Assembly: GCA_009779265.1 (NCBI GenBank)
Contig: WREP01000001.1
Coordinates: 62,001-126,000, forward strand
Origin: Betaproteobacteria bacterium
GTDB lineage: Bacteria > Pseudomonadota > Gammaproteobacteria > Burkholderiales > Rhodocyclaceae
Reading direction: 5' to 3'
Length of the DNA stretch: 64,000 bases
Shown here one piece after another: positions 29,994-39,043 of the stretch. The notes under the pieces were generated by a model, which saw only the letters and a program-made list of their open reading frames with translations, did no database searches and had not been told where the DNA came from. Position 1 is the stretch's first letter, and each line of letters starts with the position of its first letter. Position numbers and translations under genes: made by a program.

Positions 29994-30980
29994 ATGAACT
30001 TTCTCTCTGCCATCGTCGATTTTCTCAAGCCTGTACCGCCGATTGATCCGCAACTAGCCGATGCGCTGACCCGGGTTGCCGCGAAGGTCGATCCGCTACT
30101 GCGCGCCGCCGGCCAATTCGATCAGCGTCTGGCCACGCCATTGACCCATGCCCTCGATTACTGCGCCAATCTGGTCGACGCGCTGCCGGGGCCGACCACC
30201 ATCGACCGCCAATCCTTCGCCGACAATCCACTGGTTCATGCGCTGTTCGCCACCGCCGACGATATCGACCAGATGCTCGGACGCAGCCAGGCGGTGCGCG
30301 ATTTCCTGAGCAGTCCGGCCTCGTGGGAGGCAGATCATTTCCACGCCGTGCTGGTGGCCCGCCGCCAGGAAAAACAGCAACTCGGCATGAAGTGCCGCGG
30401 CGATATGATCGAGAACGACGTGCCGCAACGGGTACTGTTTTTCTCCAACCAGACGCTGACCGAGCCGCGCTGTGATCTCGACGACCTGCGCATGCGTCTG
30501 CGCGAGCGGGCGCTGGAAAGCCTGCTGCACACCTTCCAGACGCACCTCAAGGCCCTGCGCGACGAACGCAATGGCCTGCGCGCCGATGCGCAAAGCGAGC
30601 GCGCCCATCTCACCGTATTGCACAGGATCGCCGCCGACACCGAGTTCGAGGTGCGCACCCGCCACCTGAGCGAACTCGACGCCCGCCTGCAACAGATATC
30701 CGAAACCCTGACGCCCGAATCACTGCTCGACGCACTCGGCGATTTTCTGCTGGCGCCGGAATCGGCGCTGTGCCTGACGCCATTCAGCATCAGCATCGAC
30801 CGCCTCGGCATCGTCCACAATCCAGACGACGACGCTGGCGTTCACACCCTGCACTTCCCGGAACTCAGAACTCGCGACCAGCGTCTCCACCTCGCCATGC
30901 TTGCTCGCATCAGCCGCGAAGAAGCCAGCGAGGCGGTCAAAACCGTGCGCGACCAGCAACAGCGCTTCATACTCATCTGA
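29994..30980 (+). CDS. hypothetical protein with helical/coiled-coil C-terminal half
   Basis: A 328-residue protein from ATG 29994 that I do not recognise. The N-terminal third is hydrophobic-helical (MNFLSAIVDFLKPVPPIDPQLADAL). The middle contains VAARRQEKQQLGMKCRGDMIENDVPQ, and residues 160-240 form a long charged helix (LRERALESLLHTFQTHLKALRDERNGLRADAQSER). No signal peptide or known motif. It is directly followed by the DUF1289-like gene. Confidence 0.65.
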   Translation: MNFLSAIVDFLKPVPPIDPQLADALTRVAAKVDPLLRAAGQFDQRLATPLTHALDYCANLVDALPGPTTIDRQSFADNPLVHALFATADDIDQMLGRSQAVRDFLSSPASWEADHFHAVLVARRQEKQQLGMKCRGDMIENDVPQRVLFFSNQTLTEPRCDLDDLRMRLRERALESLLHTFQTHLKALRDERNGLRADAQSERAHLTVLHRIAADTEFEVRTRHLSELDARLQQISETLTPESLLDALGDFLLAPESALCLTPFSISIDRLGIVHNPDDDAGVHTLHFPELRTRDQRLHLAMLARISREEASEAVKTVRDQQQRFILI

Positions 30981-31178
30981 ATGAATACGCCGGAAGAAAG
31001 TTTTTATGTCTGCGTCGGCATCTGCATGGCCGACCCCGATTCCGGGCATTGTCTTGGCTGCGGTCGGCCGCCGCCGAGCCGCAGCGAACCGGCACAGCCG
31101 GCGGATCAGCCGGCCTGCGTCTCCCCGGATGCCCTTACTGCGGCAGCGCCCGCTGCACCAGACGCACCCAGTAATTGA
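30981..31178 (+). CDS. DUF1289-like small Cys-rich protein
   Basis: The 65-residue ORF begins immediately after the previous stop and contains CVGICMADPDSGHCLGCGRPP, the four-Cys DUF1289 pattern (CxxxCx8-9CxxCGR). The remainder is Ala/Pro-rich and lacks the usual DUF1289 tail. Its last 44 nt overlap the convergent amidohydrolase gene, suggesting the 3' end was replaced or eroded. Probably a metal-binding protein of unknown role. Confidence 0.6.
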   Translation: MNTPEESFYVCVGICMADPDSGHCLGCGRPPPSRSEPAQPADQPACVSPDALTAAAPAAPDAPSN

Positions 31179-32295
31179 CGCCGAGAGCAAGCAATTCGTC
31201 ATTGAAGTCGTAATACGGATTGTGCAGCGAGCCGCCGCCGACACCATTGCCGAGCCAGGCATAGCAGCCCGGCTTCTCGCGCAACATGTAGGCGAAGTCT
31301 TCCGCTCCCATCGACGGTAGTGCGTCGGTAAGCACACACTCCTCACCCAGCGCGGCAGCGGCGACTTCCTGGCAGAAGCGGGTTTCGGCCGGGCTGTTCA
31401 CGGTCGGCGGATAACGGTGGTCGAAATGCACGCCGATCTGCGCCCCGTTGGCGGCGGCGACGCCGCTGCACAGGCGCTCGATGGCGCGCTCGATCGCCTC
31501 CTGCACCTCGGCCTTGAAACTGCGAATAGTGCCGCGCAGCACGACTTCCTCGGGAATCACGTTCCAGGCCTCACCGCCGTGGAACTGGGTGACGCTGACC
31601 ACCGCCGCTTCGCCGGGGTGCAGATTGCGGCTGACCACCGTTTGCAGCGCCTGCACCAACTGCGCCCCGGCGACGATGACATCGACGCCCTGATGCGGCA
31701 TGGCGGCGTGGCAGCCGTGGCCGCGCACGCTGATTTCAAAGGTGCAGGTGCCAGCCATCACCGGCCCCGGCAGCACCATCATCTGACCGACCGGAAGGCC
31801 CGGCCAATTGTGCAGGCCATACACCGCATCGACCGGAAAGCGCTCGAACAGGCCGTCCTCGATCATCACCGCAGCGCCGCCTTCCGATTCCTCGGCCGGC
31901 TGAAAAATGAAGGCGACGCTGCCGGAAAAATCGGGATGCGCCGCCAGATAGCGGGCCGCGCCGAGCAGCATGGCGGTATGGCCATCGTGACCGCAGGCAT
32001 GCATCCTGCCCGGATGTTTCGATTGATGCGGAAATTGGTTCAATTCGGTGAGCGGCAGCGCATCCATGTCGGCGCGCAGGCCGATCATGCGCGGCGAGTT
32101 ACCCGCTTTGAGCACGCCGACGACGCCGGTGCCGGCCATGCCGCGCTGCACTTCCAGCCCGTAGCGCGCCAGTTCGGCCGCCACCAGATCGGCGGTACGG
32201 CGTTCGTCGTAAGCCAGTTCCGGGTGGGCGTGAAGATCACGCCGCAAGGCCGTCAGTTCGGCGAGAAAGGGCAATTCGAGCAGAGTTGGTGGCAT
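31135..32295 (-). CDS. M20-family amidohydrolase (hippurate hydrolase-like)
   Basis: The 386-residue protein has M20D features: LRRDLHAHPELAYDE, GLRADMDALPL, HACGHDGHTAMLLG and EESEGGAAVMIEDGLF, and the C-terminal MGAEDFAYML. Such enzymes hydrolyse N-acyl amino acids or amides with a di-metal centre. It is divergent from rapZ by 88 bp. The substrate is not determinable. Confidence 0.9.
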   Translation of the reverse strand: MPPTLLELPFLAELTALRRDLHAHPELAYDERRTADLVAAELARYGLEVQRGMAGTGVVGVLKAGNSPRMIGLRADMDALPLTELNQFPHQSKHPGRMHACGHDGHTAMLLGAARYLAAHPDFSGSVAFIFQPAEESEGGAAVMIEDGLFERFPVDAVYGLHNWPGLPVGQMMVLPGPVMAGTCTFEISVRGHGCHAAMPHQGVDVIVAGAQLVQALQTVVSRNLHPGEAAVVSVTQFHGGEAWNVIPEEVVLRGTIRSFKAEVQEAIERAIERLCSGVAAANGAQIGVHFDHRYPPTVNSPAETRFCQEVAAAALGEECVLTDALPSMGAEDFAYMLREKPGCYAWLGNGVGGGSLHNPYYDFNDELLALGVNYWVRLVQRALPQ

Positions 32296-32383
32296 GGTCG
32301 TTTTATATTGATCGGGCGGCGCTCACCCAAATCTATCATGCCCCGGCTTGCGGGGGCGCAGCGCCTTGATTATCCTGCCCCAC

Positions 32384-33232
32384 ATGCAACTCATACTCAT
32401 CAGCGGCCTCTCCGGCTCCGGCAAATCCGTCGCCCTCCATCTGCTCGAAGATTCCGGCTATTACTGCGTGGACAATCTGCCGGTGGCGATGCTGCCGGTA
32501 TTACTCCACATGCTCCAGGAGGGGGAGCACACGCGCAAGGTCGCGGTGGCCATCGACGCCCGCTCCGGGCGCGGCATCGAGCGCCTGCCGGAAAAACTGG
32601 TAGAACTGGCGGAAGCGGGCATCGACCCGACTCTCCTCTATCTGCACGCCGATGGCGAAACCCTGCTCAAGCGTTATTCCGAATCGCGCCGCCGGCATCC
32701 GCTGGCCGACGCCGGGCGGACGCTGGAAGAAGCCATCCGCCGCGAGCGCGAATTGCTCGAACCCATCGGCAGCCTTGGTCACCGCATCGACACCAGCAAG
32801 CTGAAACCGGCAGCGCTGCGCGAATGGGTGCGCCAGTTCATCGAGGCCGAGCCAGGCCAGGGCCTGACCCTGATGTTCGAATCCTTCGGCTTCAAGCACG
32901 GCATTCCGCTCGACGCCGATCTGGTCTTCGATGTCCGCTGCCTGCCCAATCCGCACTACGACGCGGCGCTGCGCCCGCTCACCGGACGCGACCGGCCAGT
33001 CATCGAATTTCTCGAAGCCGAGGCCGAAGTCCTGCGCATGCGCGACGACATCGGCCGCTTCATCAGCGACTGGCTGCCCGCCTACATCCGCGACAGCCGC
33101 GGCTATCTGACGGTTGCCATCGGCTGCACCGGCGGTCAGCACCGCTCGGTGTACATCGCCGAATGGCTGGCCCGCGAATTCGCCAGCCACGCCCGGGTAC
33201 TGGTGCGCCACCGCAGCCTGGCCGGCAGTTGA
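32384..33232 (+). CDS. rapZ: RNase adapter protein RapZ
   Basis: The 282-residue P-loop protein has Walker A GLSGSGKS at residues 8-15, [36 protein letters not shown], and the C-terminal [17 protein letters not shown]. In enterobacteria RapZ binds GlmZ RNA for RNase E cleavage and senses glucosamine-6-phosphate; here it is named by homology. I start at [11 protein letters not shown]. Confidence 0.95.
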   Translation: MQLILISGLSGSGKSVALHLLEDSGYYCVDNLPVAMLPVLLHMLQEGEHTRKVAVAIDARSGRGIERLPEKLVELAEAGIDPTLLYLHADGETLLKRYSESRRRHPLADAGRTLEEAIRRERELLEPIGSLGHRIDTSKLKPAALREWVRQFIEAEPGQGLTLMFESFGFKHGIPLDADLVFDVRCLPNPHYDAALRPLTGRDRPVIEFLEAEAEVLRMRDDIGRFISDWLPAYIRDSRGYLTVAIGCTGGQHRSVYIAEWLAREFASHARVLVRHRSLAGS

Positions 33233-33606
33233 AACCCTGGCTGGCCCTGCTACGGCCCGGCGACTGGCTGGTCATCGCCGCCGCCGCCCTGCTCGTCGGC
33301 CTGAGCATCCCGCGCTTCTGGCAGGGCGGCCTCGGCGAGCGCGCCATCATCCGCCAGGAAGGCCGGATTTTCGCTGAAGTCGATCTGCACGCCCGGCGCC
33401 AACTGGAAGTCGCCGGGCCGCTCGGCATCACCCACATCGCCATCGAACCCGGCCGCGCCCGCATCGTCAGCGACCCCGGCCCGCGCCAATACTGCGTGCG
33501 CCAAGGCTGGCTGACGCGCCCCGGCGAAATCGCCATCTGCGCTCCCAACCGCGTCAGCCTGCAAATCGCCGGGCGTACCCGCCTCTACGACTCTCTCAGT
33601 TATTAG
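33229..33606 (+). CDS. NusG domain II-containing protein
   Basis: The 125-residue protein starts with TTG overlapping the rapZ TGA (TTGA). It has one membrane anchor ([17 protein letters not shown]) then a small beta domain ([14 protein letters not shown]...[34 protein letters not shown]) matching NusG_II-like proteins. In many bacteria this gene precedes a Gx transporter, as here. Function unknown, perhaps linked to quinone or flavin metabolism. Confidence 0.8.
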   Translation: MKPWLALLRPGDWLVIAAAALLVGLSIPRFWQGGLGERAIIRQEGRIFAEVDLHARRQLEVAGPLGITHIAIEPGRARIVSDPGPRQYCVRQGWLTRPGEIAICAPNRVSLQIAGRTRLYDSLSY

Positions 33607-33639
33607 AGCGGCTTTGATGCAAATACAGACATGAAGTAC

Positions 33640-33972
33640 CGCCCTCTCCCGCCCCTTCGGGGCACCCTGCCCAAGAATCGATTCAGTGAAGCGAAATGTG
33701 CTGACAAGGCGGCTTGCCTGTGCTCTCCCTCCCCCCTCGCGGGGGAGGGCCGGGGAGAGGGGGAGGTTGGGGCGGGCTTCAAGCCTGTCCTTACAGAGGA
33801 TGCGCGGCGCAGGCAAGCGCAATGGGCGAACCAGCTGCCGTCTCCCTTGCCGCCTCCCCCTCTCCCCTGGCCCCTCCCCCGCGAGGGGGGAGGGGAACAT
33901 CGGTCTTCCGCGCCAGCCTCTGGTTCTGCGGTGCAAGCCGACAGCGCCGCGCTGCATCAGTCTCTCCCACAA
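33640..33972. repeat. composite GC-rich palindromic repeat (R1)
   Basis: Two palindromic blocks (CCCTCCCCCCTCGCGGGGGAGGG at about 33728 and CCCCTCCCCCGCGAGGGGGGAGGGG at about 33870) bracket a unique-looking spacer. Flanks CCTCTCCCGCCCCTTCGGGGCACCC (left) and GCAAGCCGACAGCGCCGCGCTGCATCAGTCTCTCCC (right) recur at 57410-57715. It fills the gap between the NusG-II gene and the Gx transporter and stays open in frame with the latter. Confidence 0.85.
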
Positions 33973-34557
33973 GTGGGAGAGGGGCCGAGGGAGAGGGCGC
34001 CGCCGCGCGCAAAGCACTCCGAACTCACCGTCACCGCCGAAGACCGTCGCGTCGCCTGGCTGGCCACCGCCGCCGTCGGCCTGTCGCTGGTCGATGCCGC
34101 CATTCCGACGCCGCTGCCGGGCGTCAAGCCGGGCCTCGCCAACATCGTCACCCTGGTCGTGCTGCTGCGTTACGGCTGGGGTACCGCCGTCTGGGTCAGC
34201 ATCCTGCGCGTGCTGGCCGGCAGCCTGCTGCTCGGTCACTTTCTCGCCCCCGGCTTCTTTCTCTCGCTCACCGGCGCCCTTTTCAGCCTGTTGACGCTCG
34301 GTCTGGCCCGGCATCTGCCGGCGCGCTGGTTCGGCCCGGTCAGTCTCTCGATATTCGCCGCCTTCGCCCACATCGGCGGCCAGTTGCTGCTCGCCCGCCT
34401 GTGGCTGATCCCGCACGACGGCGTCTTTCTGCTCGCCCCCCTGTTCGCCGCCGCCGCCCTCGTCTTCGGTATCCTCAACGGCCTGATCGCGGCTAAACTG
34501 CTGACTGAAACTATCCGCGAAGATTCACCGTGCCCCCAACCATCTGCCTCGCCCTGA
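33973..34557 (+). CDS. Gx transporter family membrane protein
   Basis: The conserved part starts about [49 protein letters not shown], the N-terminus of Gx (heptaprenyl-diphosphate synthase component I-like) transporters. Four to five hydrophobic helices follow. No ATG lies between the repeat R1 and this segment; the nearest in-frame starts are GTG 33973 and GTG 33931, both inside the repeat. I use 33973 (194 residues). The natural start may have been displaced by the repeat. Confidence 0.75.
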   Translation: MGEGPRERAPPRAKHSELTVTAEDRRVAWLATAAVGLSLVDAAIPTPLPGVKPGLANIVTLVVLLRYGWGTAVWVSILRVLAGSLLLGHFLAPGFFLSLTGALFSLLTLGLARHLPARWFGPVSLSIFAAFAHIGGQLLLARLWLIPHDGVFLLAPLFAAAALVFGILNGLIAAKLLTETIREDSPCPQPSASP

Positions 34558-35138
34558 CCGGCGCATCCGGCATCGCCTACGGCCTGCGCCTGCTCGATTG
34601 CCTGCTCGCCGCCGGCTGCCGCGTGCAACTCTTGTACTCGCAGGCGGCGCAGGTGGTCGCCCGGCAGGAAGTAGCGCTAGAACTGCCGTCGCGCCCGGCC
34701 GAAGCCCGCGCCGCCCTGCTGGCCCGCTTGGAGCCGGCCAACCCGGAATTACTGGCCGTGTACGGCCGCGAGGAATGGTTCGCGCCGCTCGCTTCCGGCT
34801 CCAATCCGCCCGCCGCGATGGTCGTCTGCCCCTGCTCGATGGGCACCCTGGCCGCCATCGCCCAAGGCTTGGCCGACAACCTGATCGAGCGCGCCGCCGA
34901 CGTGATGCTCAAGGAAGGGAAAAAGCTGATTCTGGCGCCGCGCGAAACGCCGCTTTCCGTCATCCATCTGGAAAACATGCTGCGCCTGGCGCGCGCCGGT
35001 GCGACGATCCTGCCGCCCTGCCCTGGCTTCTACCACCAGCCGCAGGCCGCCAGCGATCTCGTCGATTTCGTCGTCGCCCGCATCCTCGACCAATTGGCCG
35101 TGCCGCATACGCTATTACCGCGCTGGGGAACGGAATAA
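34530..35138 (+). CDS. ubiX: flavin prenyltransferase UbiX
   Basis: The 202-residue protein starts with GTG and [25 protein letters not shown], the flavoprotein motif of UbiX. It also has [33 protein letters not shown] and the C-terminal [18 protein letters not shown]. It makes prenylated FMN for UbiD decarboxylase. The start lies within the Gx transporter gene's last codons. Confidence 0.94.
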   Translation: MPPTICLALTGASGIAYGLRLLDCLLAAGCRVQLLYSQAAQVVARQEVALELPSRPAEARAALLARLEPANPELLAVYGREEWFAPLASGSNPPAAMVVCPCSMGTLAAIAQGLADNLIERAADVMLKEGKKLILAPRETPLSVIHLENMLRLARAGATILPPCPGFYHQPQAASDLVDFVVARILDQLAVPHTLLPRWGTE

Positions 35139-35767
35139 TGGGCTGGTTCGACTTCACCCGCGCCGCTGGCGCCGCCGTCGAAACGCTGCGCCTGCCGCTG
35201 TTTCCGCTCAACGCCGTGCTTTTCCCCGGCAGTCTGATGACGCTCAAGGTTTTCGAGCAGCGCTATCTCGACATGACCGCCGATTGCATGAAACAAGATA
35301 AACCCTTCGGCATCTGCCTCATCGCCAGCGGCGGCGAAACCGGCAGCGCCGCCGTGCCGCACCCGGTCGGCACGCTGGCCAGCATCGCTACCTGGGAGAT
35401 GGAACAGCTCGGCATCCTGCTCATCGGCGTCAAGGGCGGCCGGCGCTTTCGCATCATCGAGTCGCACGTCGGCCCGGCCAATTTGCTCGAAGCCACGGTC
35501 GAACTGCTGCCCGAACCGCCGCCGCTGCCGCCGCCGCCCGAACGGCAACGGCTGCTGCCGCTGCTCCAGCGCATCGTCAAGGACATCGGCCCCAAGCGCA
35601 TCCCCGAACCGCACCGCTTCGACGACGCGGCCTGGGTCGGCTACCGCATCACCGAAGTCCTGCCCATCCAGAACCTCGCCAGGCAAAAACTCCTGGAACT
35701 CGACGACCCGCTGGCAAGGCTGGAAATCCTCGAAATCTATCTCGATCAGCACAAGCTGCTGGGGTGA
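35138..35767 (+). CDS. Lon protease substrate-binding-domain protein
   Basis: The 209-residue LON-domain protein (LRLPLFPLNAVLFPGSLMTLKVFEQRYLDM ... PFGICLIASGGETG) has no ATPase or protease domain. It shares TAATG with the ubiX stop. Its last 141 bp (AWVGYRITEVLPIQNLARQKLLELDDPLARLEILEIYLDQHKLLG) are repeated at 37067-37178 and 39044-39184, making this gene the insertion point of the accessory island. Confidence 0.88.
   Translation: MGWFDFTRAAGAAVETLRLPLFPLNAVLFPGSLMTLKVFEQRYLDMTADCMKQDKPFGICLIASGGETGSAAVPHPVGTLASIATWEMEQLGILLIGVKGGRRFRIIESHVGPANLLEATVELLPEPPPLPPPPERQRLLPLLQRIVKDIGPKRIPEPHRFDDAAWVGYRITEVLPIQNLARQKLLELDDPLARLEILEIYLDQHKLLG
35627..35767 (+). repeat. LON-gene 3'-end repeat, copy 1 (in the intact gene)
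   Basis: The last 141 bp of the LON-domain gene, ending in its TGA. Copy 2 (112 bp) and copy 3 (141 bp) align without any indel and end at the same stop codon. This is the presumed original or left-end copy of an array whose cargo lies between copies. Confidence 0.85.
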
Positions 35768-35886
35768 GGGTGAGCGATTTTCCTGACGGGCCATGACAAG
35801 TCGGGCCATGTCGGGCGAGCGCGGAGACCCTGGGGTCTGGTGGGATAATGCGGGTTTTCCGATTCCGCGCGAAACCTGATCTGCCC

Positions 35887-37061
35887 ATGAAATCATTCGA
35901 CGATCCCCAAGCATCGCTGTTCCCGGATGACCCCGCGCCAGCGCGCCAGGAACGCCCGTCGGCCAAGAGCCGGCTGCCGGCCGCCAGCATCGTGAGCAAA
36001 ACACCGGCGCTTCTGGGCAAGGAGCAAAAAGCGTTCAACAACCTGCTCAAGAAGATTGAAGCCAAGCGGAATTTGATCGCCGACTGGGAAACCGCGATCG
36101 CCGCATTCAAACAACGCTATACCAACGATCTGCTCCCATTGCAGGAGCGGAAAATCGAGCGCACCCTGGCAACGGTTCGCGCGTTCGACCAGGCGCATGG
36201 CTTCAAGGGCATCACGAAAACCGAAAAGAAAAAACTTGTCATCATCATCCTGAACCTGGTTCAGGAGATTCTGGAGTGGAGGGACGACGCGGAATGCAAG
36301 GCGCTGTATGCGAAATACAGTCAATCCGATTTCGACGAGGAACAAGCCGCGCAGCGAGCCGCGGAACAGGAAGGCAAGAGAATGATCCTGGAAAACGTTT
36401 TCGGTCTGAACCTCGACGACGTGGACCTCGATTCGGCGGAAAGCGCCATTGAACACATCACCGAACAACTCCTGGCGCGCGAGGATGAGCGCCAGGCAAA
36501 ACAGGCCATGCGCAAGAAAACCGCCAAACAACTTGCCCGGGAGGCGCAACAGGAGGAAGAGGAAAAGCAGATCAGCCAGTCGATTCGCGAGGTCTACCGC
36601 AAGCTGGTCGGCGCGCTGCACCCGGACCGCGAAACCGATCCGGAAGAAAAACGGCGCAAGACCGAATTGATGCAACAGGTCAACGAGCTTACGCCAAGGG
36701 CAATTTGCTCGAACTGCTTGAATTGCAACTACGGCTGGAGCACATCGACCAGGCGCATCTGGCGTCGCTCGATCCGCAAAAACTCAAGCGCTATGTTCAG
36801 ATTCTGAAAGACCAGCTCGCCGAGCTGGATCTGGAAATCAGCCATCTGACGGGAGAATTCGCTGACGAATTCAATCTGTTGCCCTACGCTCTCCCAGCCC
36901 CCAAACAACTGACATTGCTGATCGACAGAGACATCGAGGCGTGCGAATACGCGCTCACATTATTGGATGCCATGCTCGCCGATGCCAAGTATCCGCAGCG
37001 CATCAAGGCGTGTCTCAAAACAATCCGCTTGCAGCGGACGAGAGCGCAGGCATTTTATTAA
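35887..37061 (+). pseudogene. J-domain (DnaJ-like) protein gene split by a 1-nt deletion
   Basis: From MKSFDDPQASLFPDDP the frame runs through a charged coiled region to a late J domain (IREVYRKLVGALHPDRETDPEEKRRKTELMQQVNE) with the HPD motif. At about 36687 one G appears missing (GTCAACGAG-CTTACGCC). The +1-shifted frame continues YAKGNLLELLELQLRLEHIDQ... to TAA at 37059-37061, restoring the ~390-residue layout of J-domain proteins seen elsewhere. It is either a real frameshift or a sequence error. Confidence 0.8.
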
Positions 37062-37066
37062 ACCCC

Positions 37067-37178
37067 AGTCCTGCCCATCCAGAACCTCGCCAAGCAAAAA
37101 CTCCTGGAACTCGACGACCCGCTGGCAAGGCTGAAAATCCTCGAAATCCACCTCGATCAGCACAAGTTGCAGGGTTGA
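37067..37178 (+). repeat. LON-gene 3'-end repeat, copy 2
   Basis: 112 bp matching 35656-35767 with 7 mismatches and no gaps, including the terminal TGA (37176-37178). It begins 5 bp after the J-domain gene's stop. It has no start codon of its own, so it is a fragment. Changes give R to K, E to K and Y to H in the encoded tail. Confidence 0.9.
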
Positions 37179-37202
37179 GCGAACGCTCCGCAAGCTCCGA
37201 TT

Positions 37203-37230
37203 TATCGGTATTTATTGACAAATACCGATA
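37203..37230. repeat. 28-bp perfect palindrome with 11-6-11 layout
   Basis: TATCGGTATTT-ATTGAC-AAATACCGATA: perfect 11-bp arms around a 6-bp centre, 24 bp after repeat copy 2 and 70 bp past the AbiEii stop. No T-run follows, so it is not a standard terminator. The layout equals that of XerCD-type core sites, but the arms do not match the dif consensus. An operator is equally possible. Confidence 0.6.
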
Positions 37231-37298
37231 CAGGATGAAACGAAATAACCCCAGGCAACGCACATTTGCCTGAAGCGCCCAAGCGTACTGGCATCTCC

Positions 37299-38204
37299 TC
37301 ACATCACGTCAATGTATTGATGAATCCGGGCTATCAGGGCATTGAAATCCGGCTGGCCCTGGTAGTACAGCGCCTGCGTCTTGCGGTACTCCCTGGCGAA
37401 GCGTTCACGCTGTGCGGAATCGGCAAGGAGAAAGGCCGGGTTTCTTGCAATCACCTGCTCGTCGTCACTCCGGAAGCGTTCGGCCTTGCGCTCCTGGTAG
37501 GCCGGCTCCCGCATGAACGCCCGTATCTCCTCAAGGCCAAGAAGGCAGTACGCATCGTAGTAGTGTCGAAGGAAATTGCCGGGGAGCGTTTCTGCCTCGC
37601 CCAGGCGACGGTATTTGGTGGAAATCGTCTGAAGCTTCTCGACAAAGGTGTATGCCGGCGCGTAGCAGGGTACGGCTACCGCACGGTTATCGAACACGGT
37701 GACGCCTCTGTCCCTGGCTACATCCAGCGCCCATGACGAGATGATGACCGCCCGATTGGGCGCTGTGTCATCAAACCCCAATTCCAGCAAAATGCCATCC
37801 CTGATACCGGCCAAAGCCGTTGCGCGCGGCGAGTAGATCAAGCGAATACCGGCACTGCGCATCTTGTCATCATCAAACTGCGTGTCGCGCTCAACCCTGT
37901 CGATACCCGGAATGCTGATACGCGCCGCCAAGCTGTCGTAATACATGCGGCGCGAACGAACGTGCGTCGGCTTGTCTTGATTACGACCCGTCTTCACATC
38001 CATGTCGGCAGGCGGCTCGATGCGGATGTCGATGTCTTCGGAGAAACGATGGATAACGCCAAAGCCCTTTGACAAGGACGTCCCGCCTTTCAGTTCAAAT
38101 TGGAAACCCTGTGCCTGCAAACCCCACAGGCAATGCATGATCCAGTAATCCTTCTCGACCAGCATGGGATCAAGGCTCCGTTCAGCAGCGACAAGCGCAA
38201 GCAA
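37299..38204 (-). CDS. AbiEii-type nucleotidyltransferase toxin
   Basis: About 301 residues from TTG 38204. The nucleotidyltransferase core FELKGGTSLSKGFGVIHRFSEDIDIRIEP carries the GG(T/S)x...SEDID motif of AbiEii/AbiGii toxins, preceded by LVEKDYWIMHCLWGL. Homology-like sequence continues upstream (PDFLHARKDFAQ) to just after the antitoxin stop without ATG/GTG/TTG. The true start may therefore be an unusual codon, possibly by reinitiation from the overlapping antitoxin end. Toxin of a type IV-like abortive infection pair. Confidence 0.85.
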   Translation of the reverse strand: MLALVAAERSLDPMLVEKDYWIMHCLWGLQAQGFQFELKGGTSLSKGFGVIHRFSEDIDIRIEPPADMDVKTGRNQDKPTHVRSRRMYYDSLAARISIPGIDRVERDTQFDDDKMRSAGIRLIYSPRATALAGIRDGILLELGFDDTAPNRAVIISSWALDVARDRGVTVFDNRAVAVPCYAPAYTFVEKLQTISTKYRRLGEAETLPGNFLRHYYDAYCLLGLEEIRAFMREPAYQERKAERFRSDDEQVIARNPAFLLADSAQRERFAREYRKTQALYYQGQPDFNALIARIHQYIDVM

Positions 38205-38235
38205 CTGAGCAAAATCTTTCCGTGCATGCAGGAAA

Positions 38236-38847
38236 TCAGGCTCTCATCCACTCCCTGATGCGTTTGCGTGTCACCGCGTTGCCAAAACTGCCGGCAGCGC
38301 GTTGCAGGCGAACGGGGTCGAACGAAGACAGTTTGCTGCGCGCCTGACACAAGACTGCATCACGATCCTCAGCCAACTCATCGAGGTTGTTCAGCAGATC
38401 GACATACAGAAACTCGGGGGTCAACTTCTTTGGAAAACGCGGCTTCATGCGGAAATCGAACTGCCTGCCGCCGAGCCGGAAAACACCATGACGCTTGTGG
38501 TTGTAGACCAGGGTACGGTTATAGAGTTGGGTGGTGCCAAGGCCAACAGCGTTGTAGGCCGAAGGCGAAAACACCAAAAATTCCTTGTCGCGCAGAAACC
38601 CCTCCACCAGTTGATCGTCAGCCGGCGGCAACGGGCCAAAACCGGACTGTTTCGGCGCGTGGTAAAGCCCTTGGGCAAGCTTCTTCAGCTTTCCTGCCGC
38701 CACCAGTTCACGGAGATGCCTATCCACTGCGGTAGACAGACGCGCGAGTTCCTCCCGCCGATAAACACGGCCGGCCTGCAACTTGCCTGCAAGACAAGCA
38801 GCGGCGCCCCGGATGGGCTTTACGAAAGGTGGAACGGTCGTTGCCAT
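38236..38847 (-). CDS. AbiEi-type antitoxin / DUF6088-like protein
   Basis: The 203-residue protein has an N-terminal winged helix (GAAACLAGKLQAGRVYRREELARLSTAVDRHLRELVAAGKLKKLAQGLYHAP) and a C-terminal domain typical of AbiEi-like antitoxins placed directly upstream of AbiEii. AbiEi proteins bind the promoter and repress the pair. The stop lies about 30 bp before the toxin frame. Confidence 0.83.
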   Translation of the reverse strand: MATTVPPFVKPIRGAAACLAGKLQAGRVYRREELARLSTAVDRHLRELVAAGKLKKLAQGLYHAPKQSGFGPLPPADDQLVEGFLRDKEFLVFSPSAYNAVGLGTTQLYNRTLVYNHKRHGVFRLGGRQFDFRMKPRFPKKLTPEFLYVDLLNNLDELAEDRDAVLCQARSKLSSFDPVRLQRAAGSFGNAVTRKRIREWMRA

Positions 38848-39043
38848 GCCTGATTCTTCATTGAGATTTCATGCATTTTATCGCATTCTGCCAGACAGGT
38901 CAGTTTCGGTCAGAAGCGCCAGTGCGCGGATCATGCTGCCCCAACCAGCGATCACCCTGGCGTCTGATCGCACCAGTTGGCGCGGTTCCGATTCTTCGTG
39001 TTTGACCCGTCGTCGAAACGGCTTTCAAACCCGCCTCTACACA
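38848..39043. other. AbiE promoter region and unassigned spacer before repeat copy 3
   Basis: 196 bp between the antitoxin start and repeat copy 3. The antitoxin-proximal part is AT-rich (TCATTGAGATTTCATGCATTTTATCGCATT) and should hold the abiE promoter. The rest shows no gene; the plus-strand ORF in the track simply reads through into copy 3. Confidence 0.5.

Noticed and set aside
37203-37230. dif/XerCD site
   Set aside because: Geometry fits (11-6-11) but neither arm resembles the conserved XerC or XerD half-sites.
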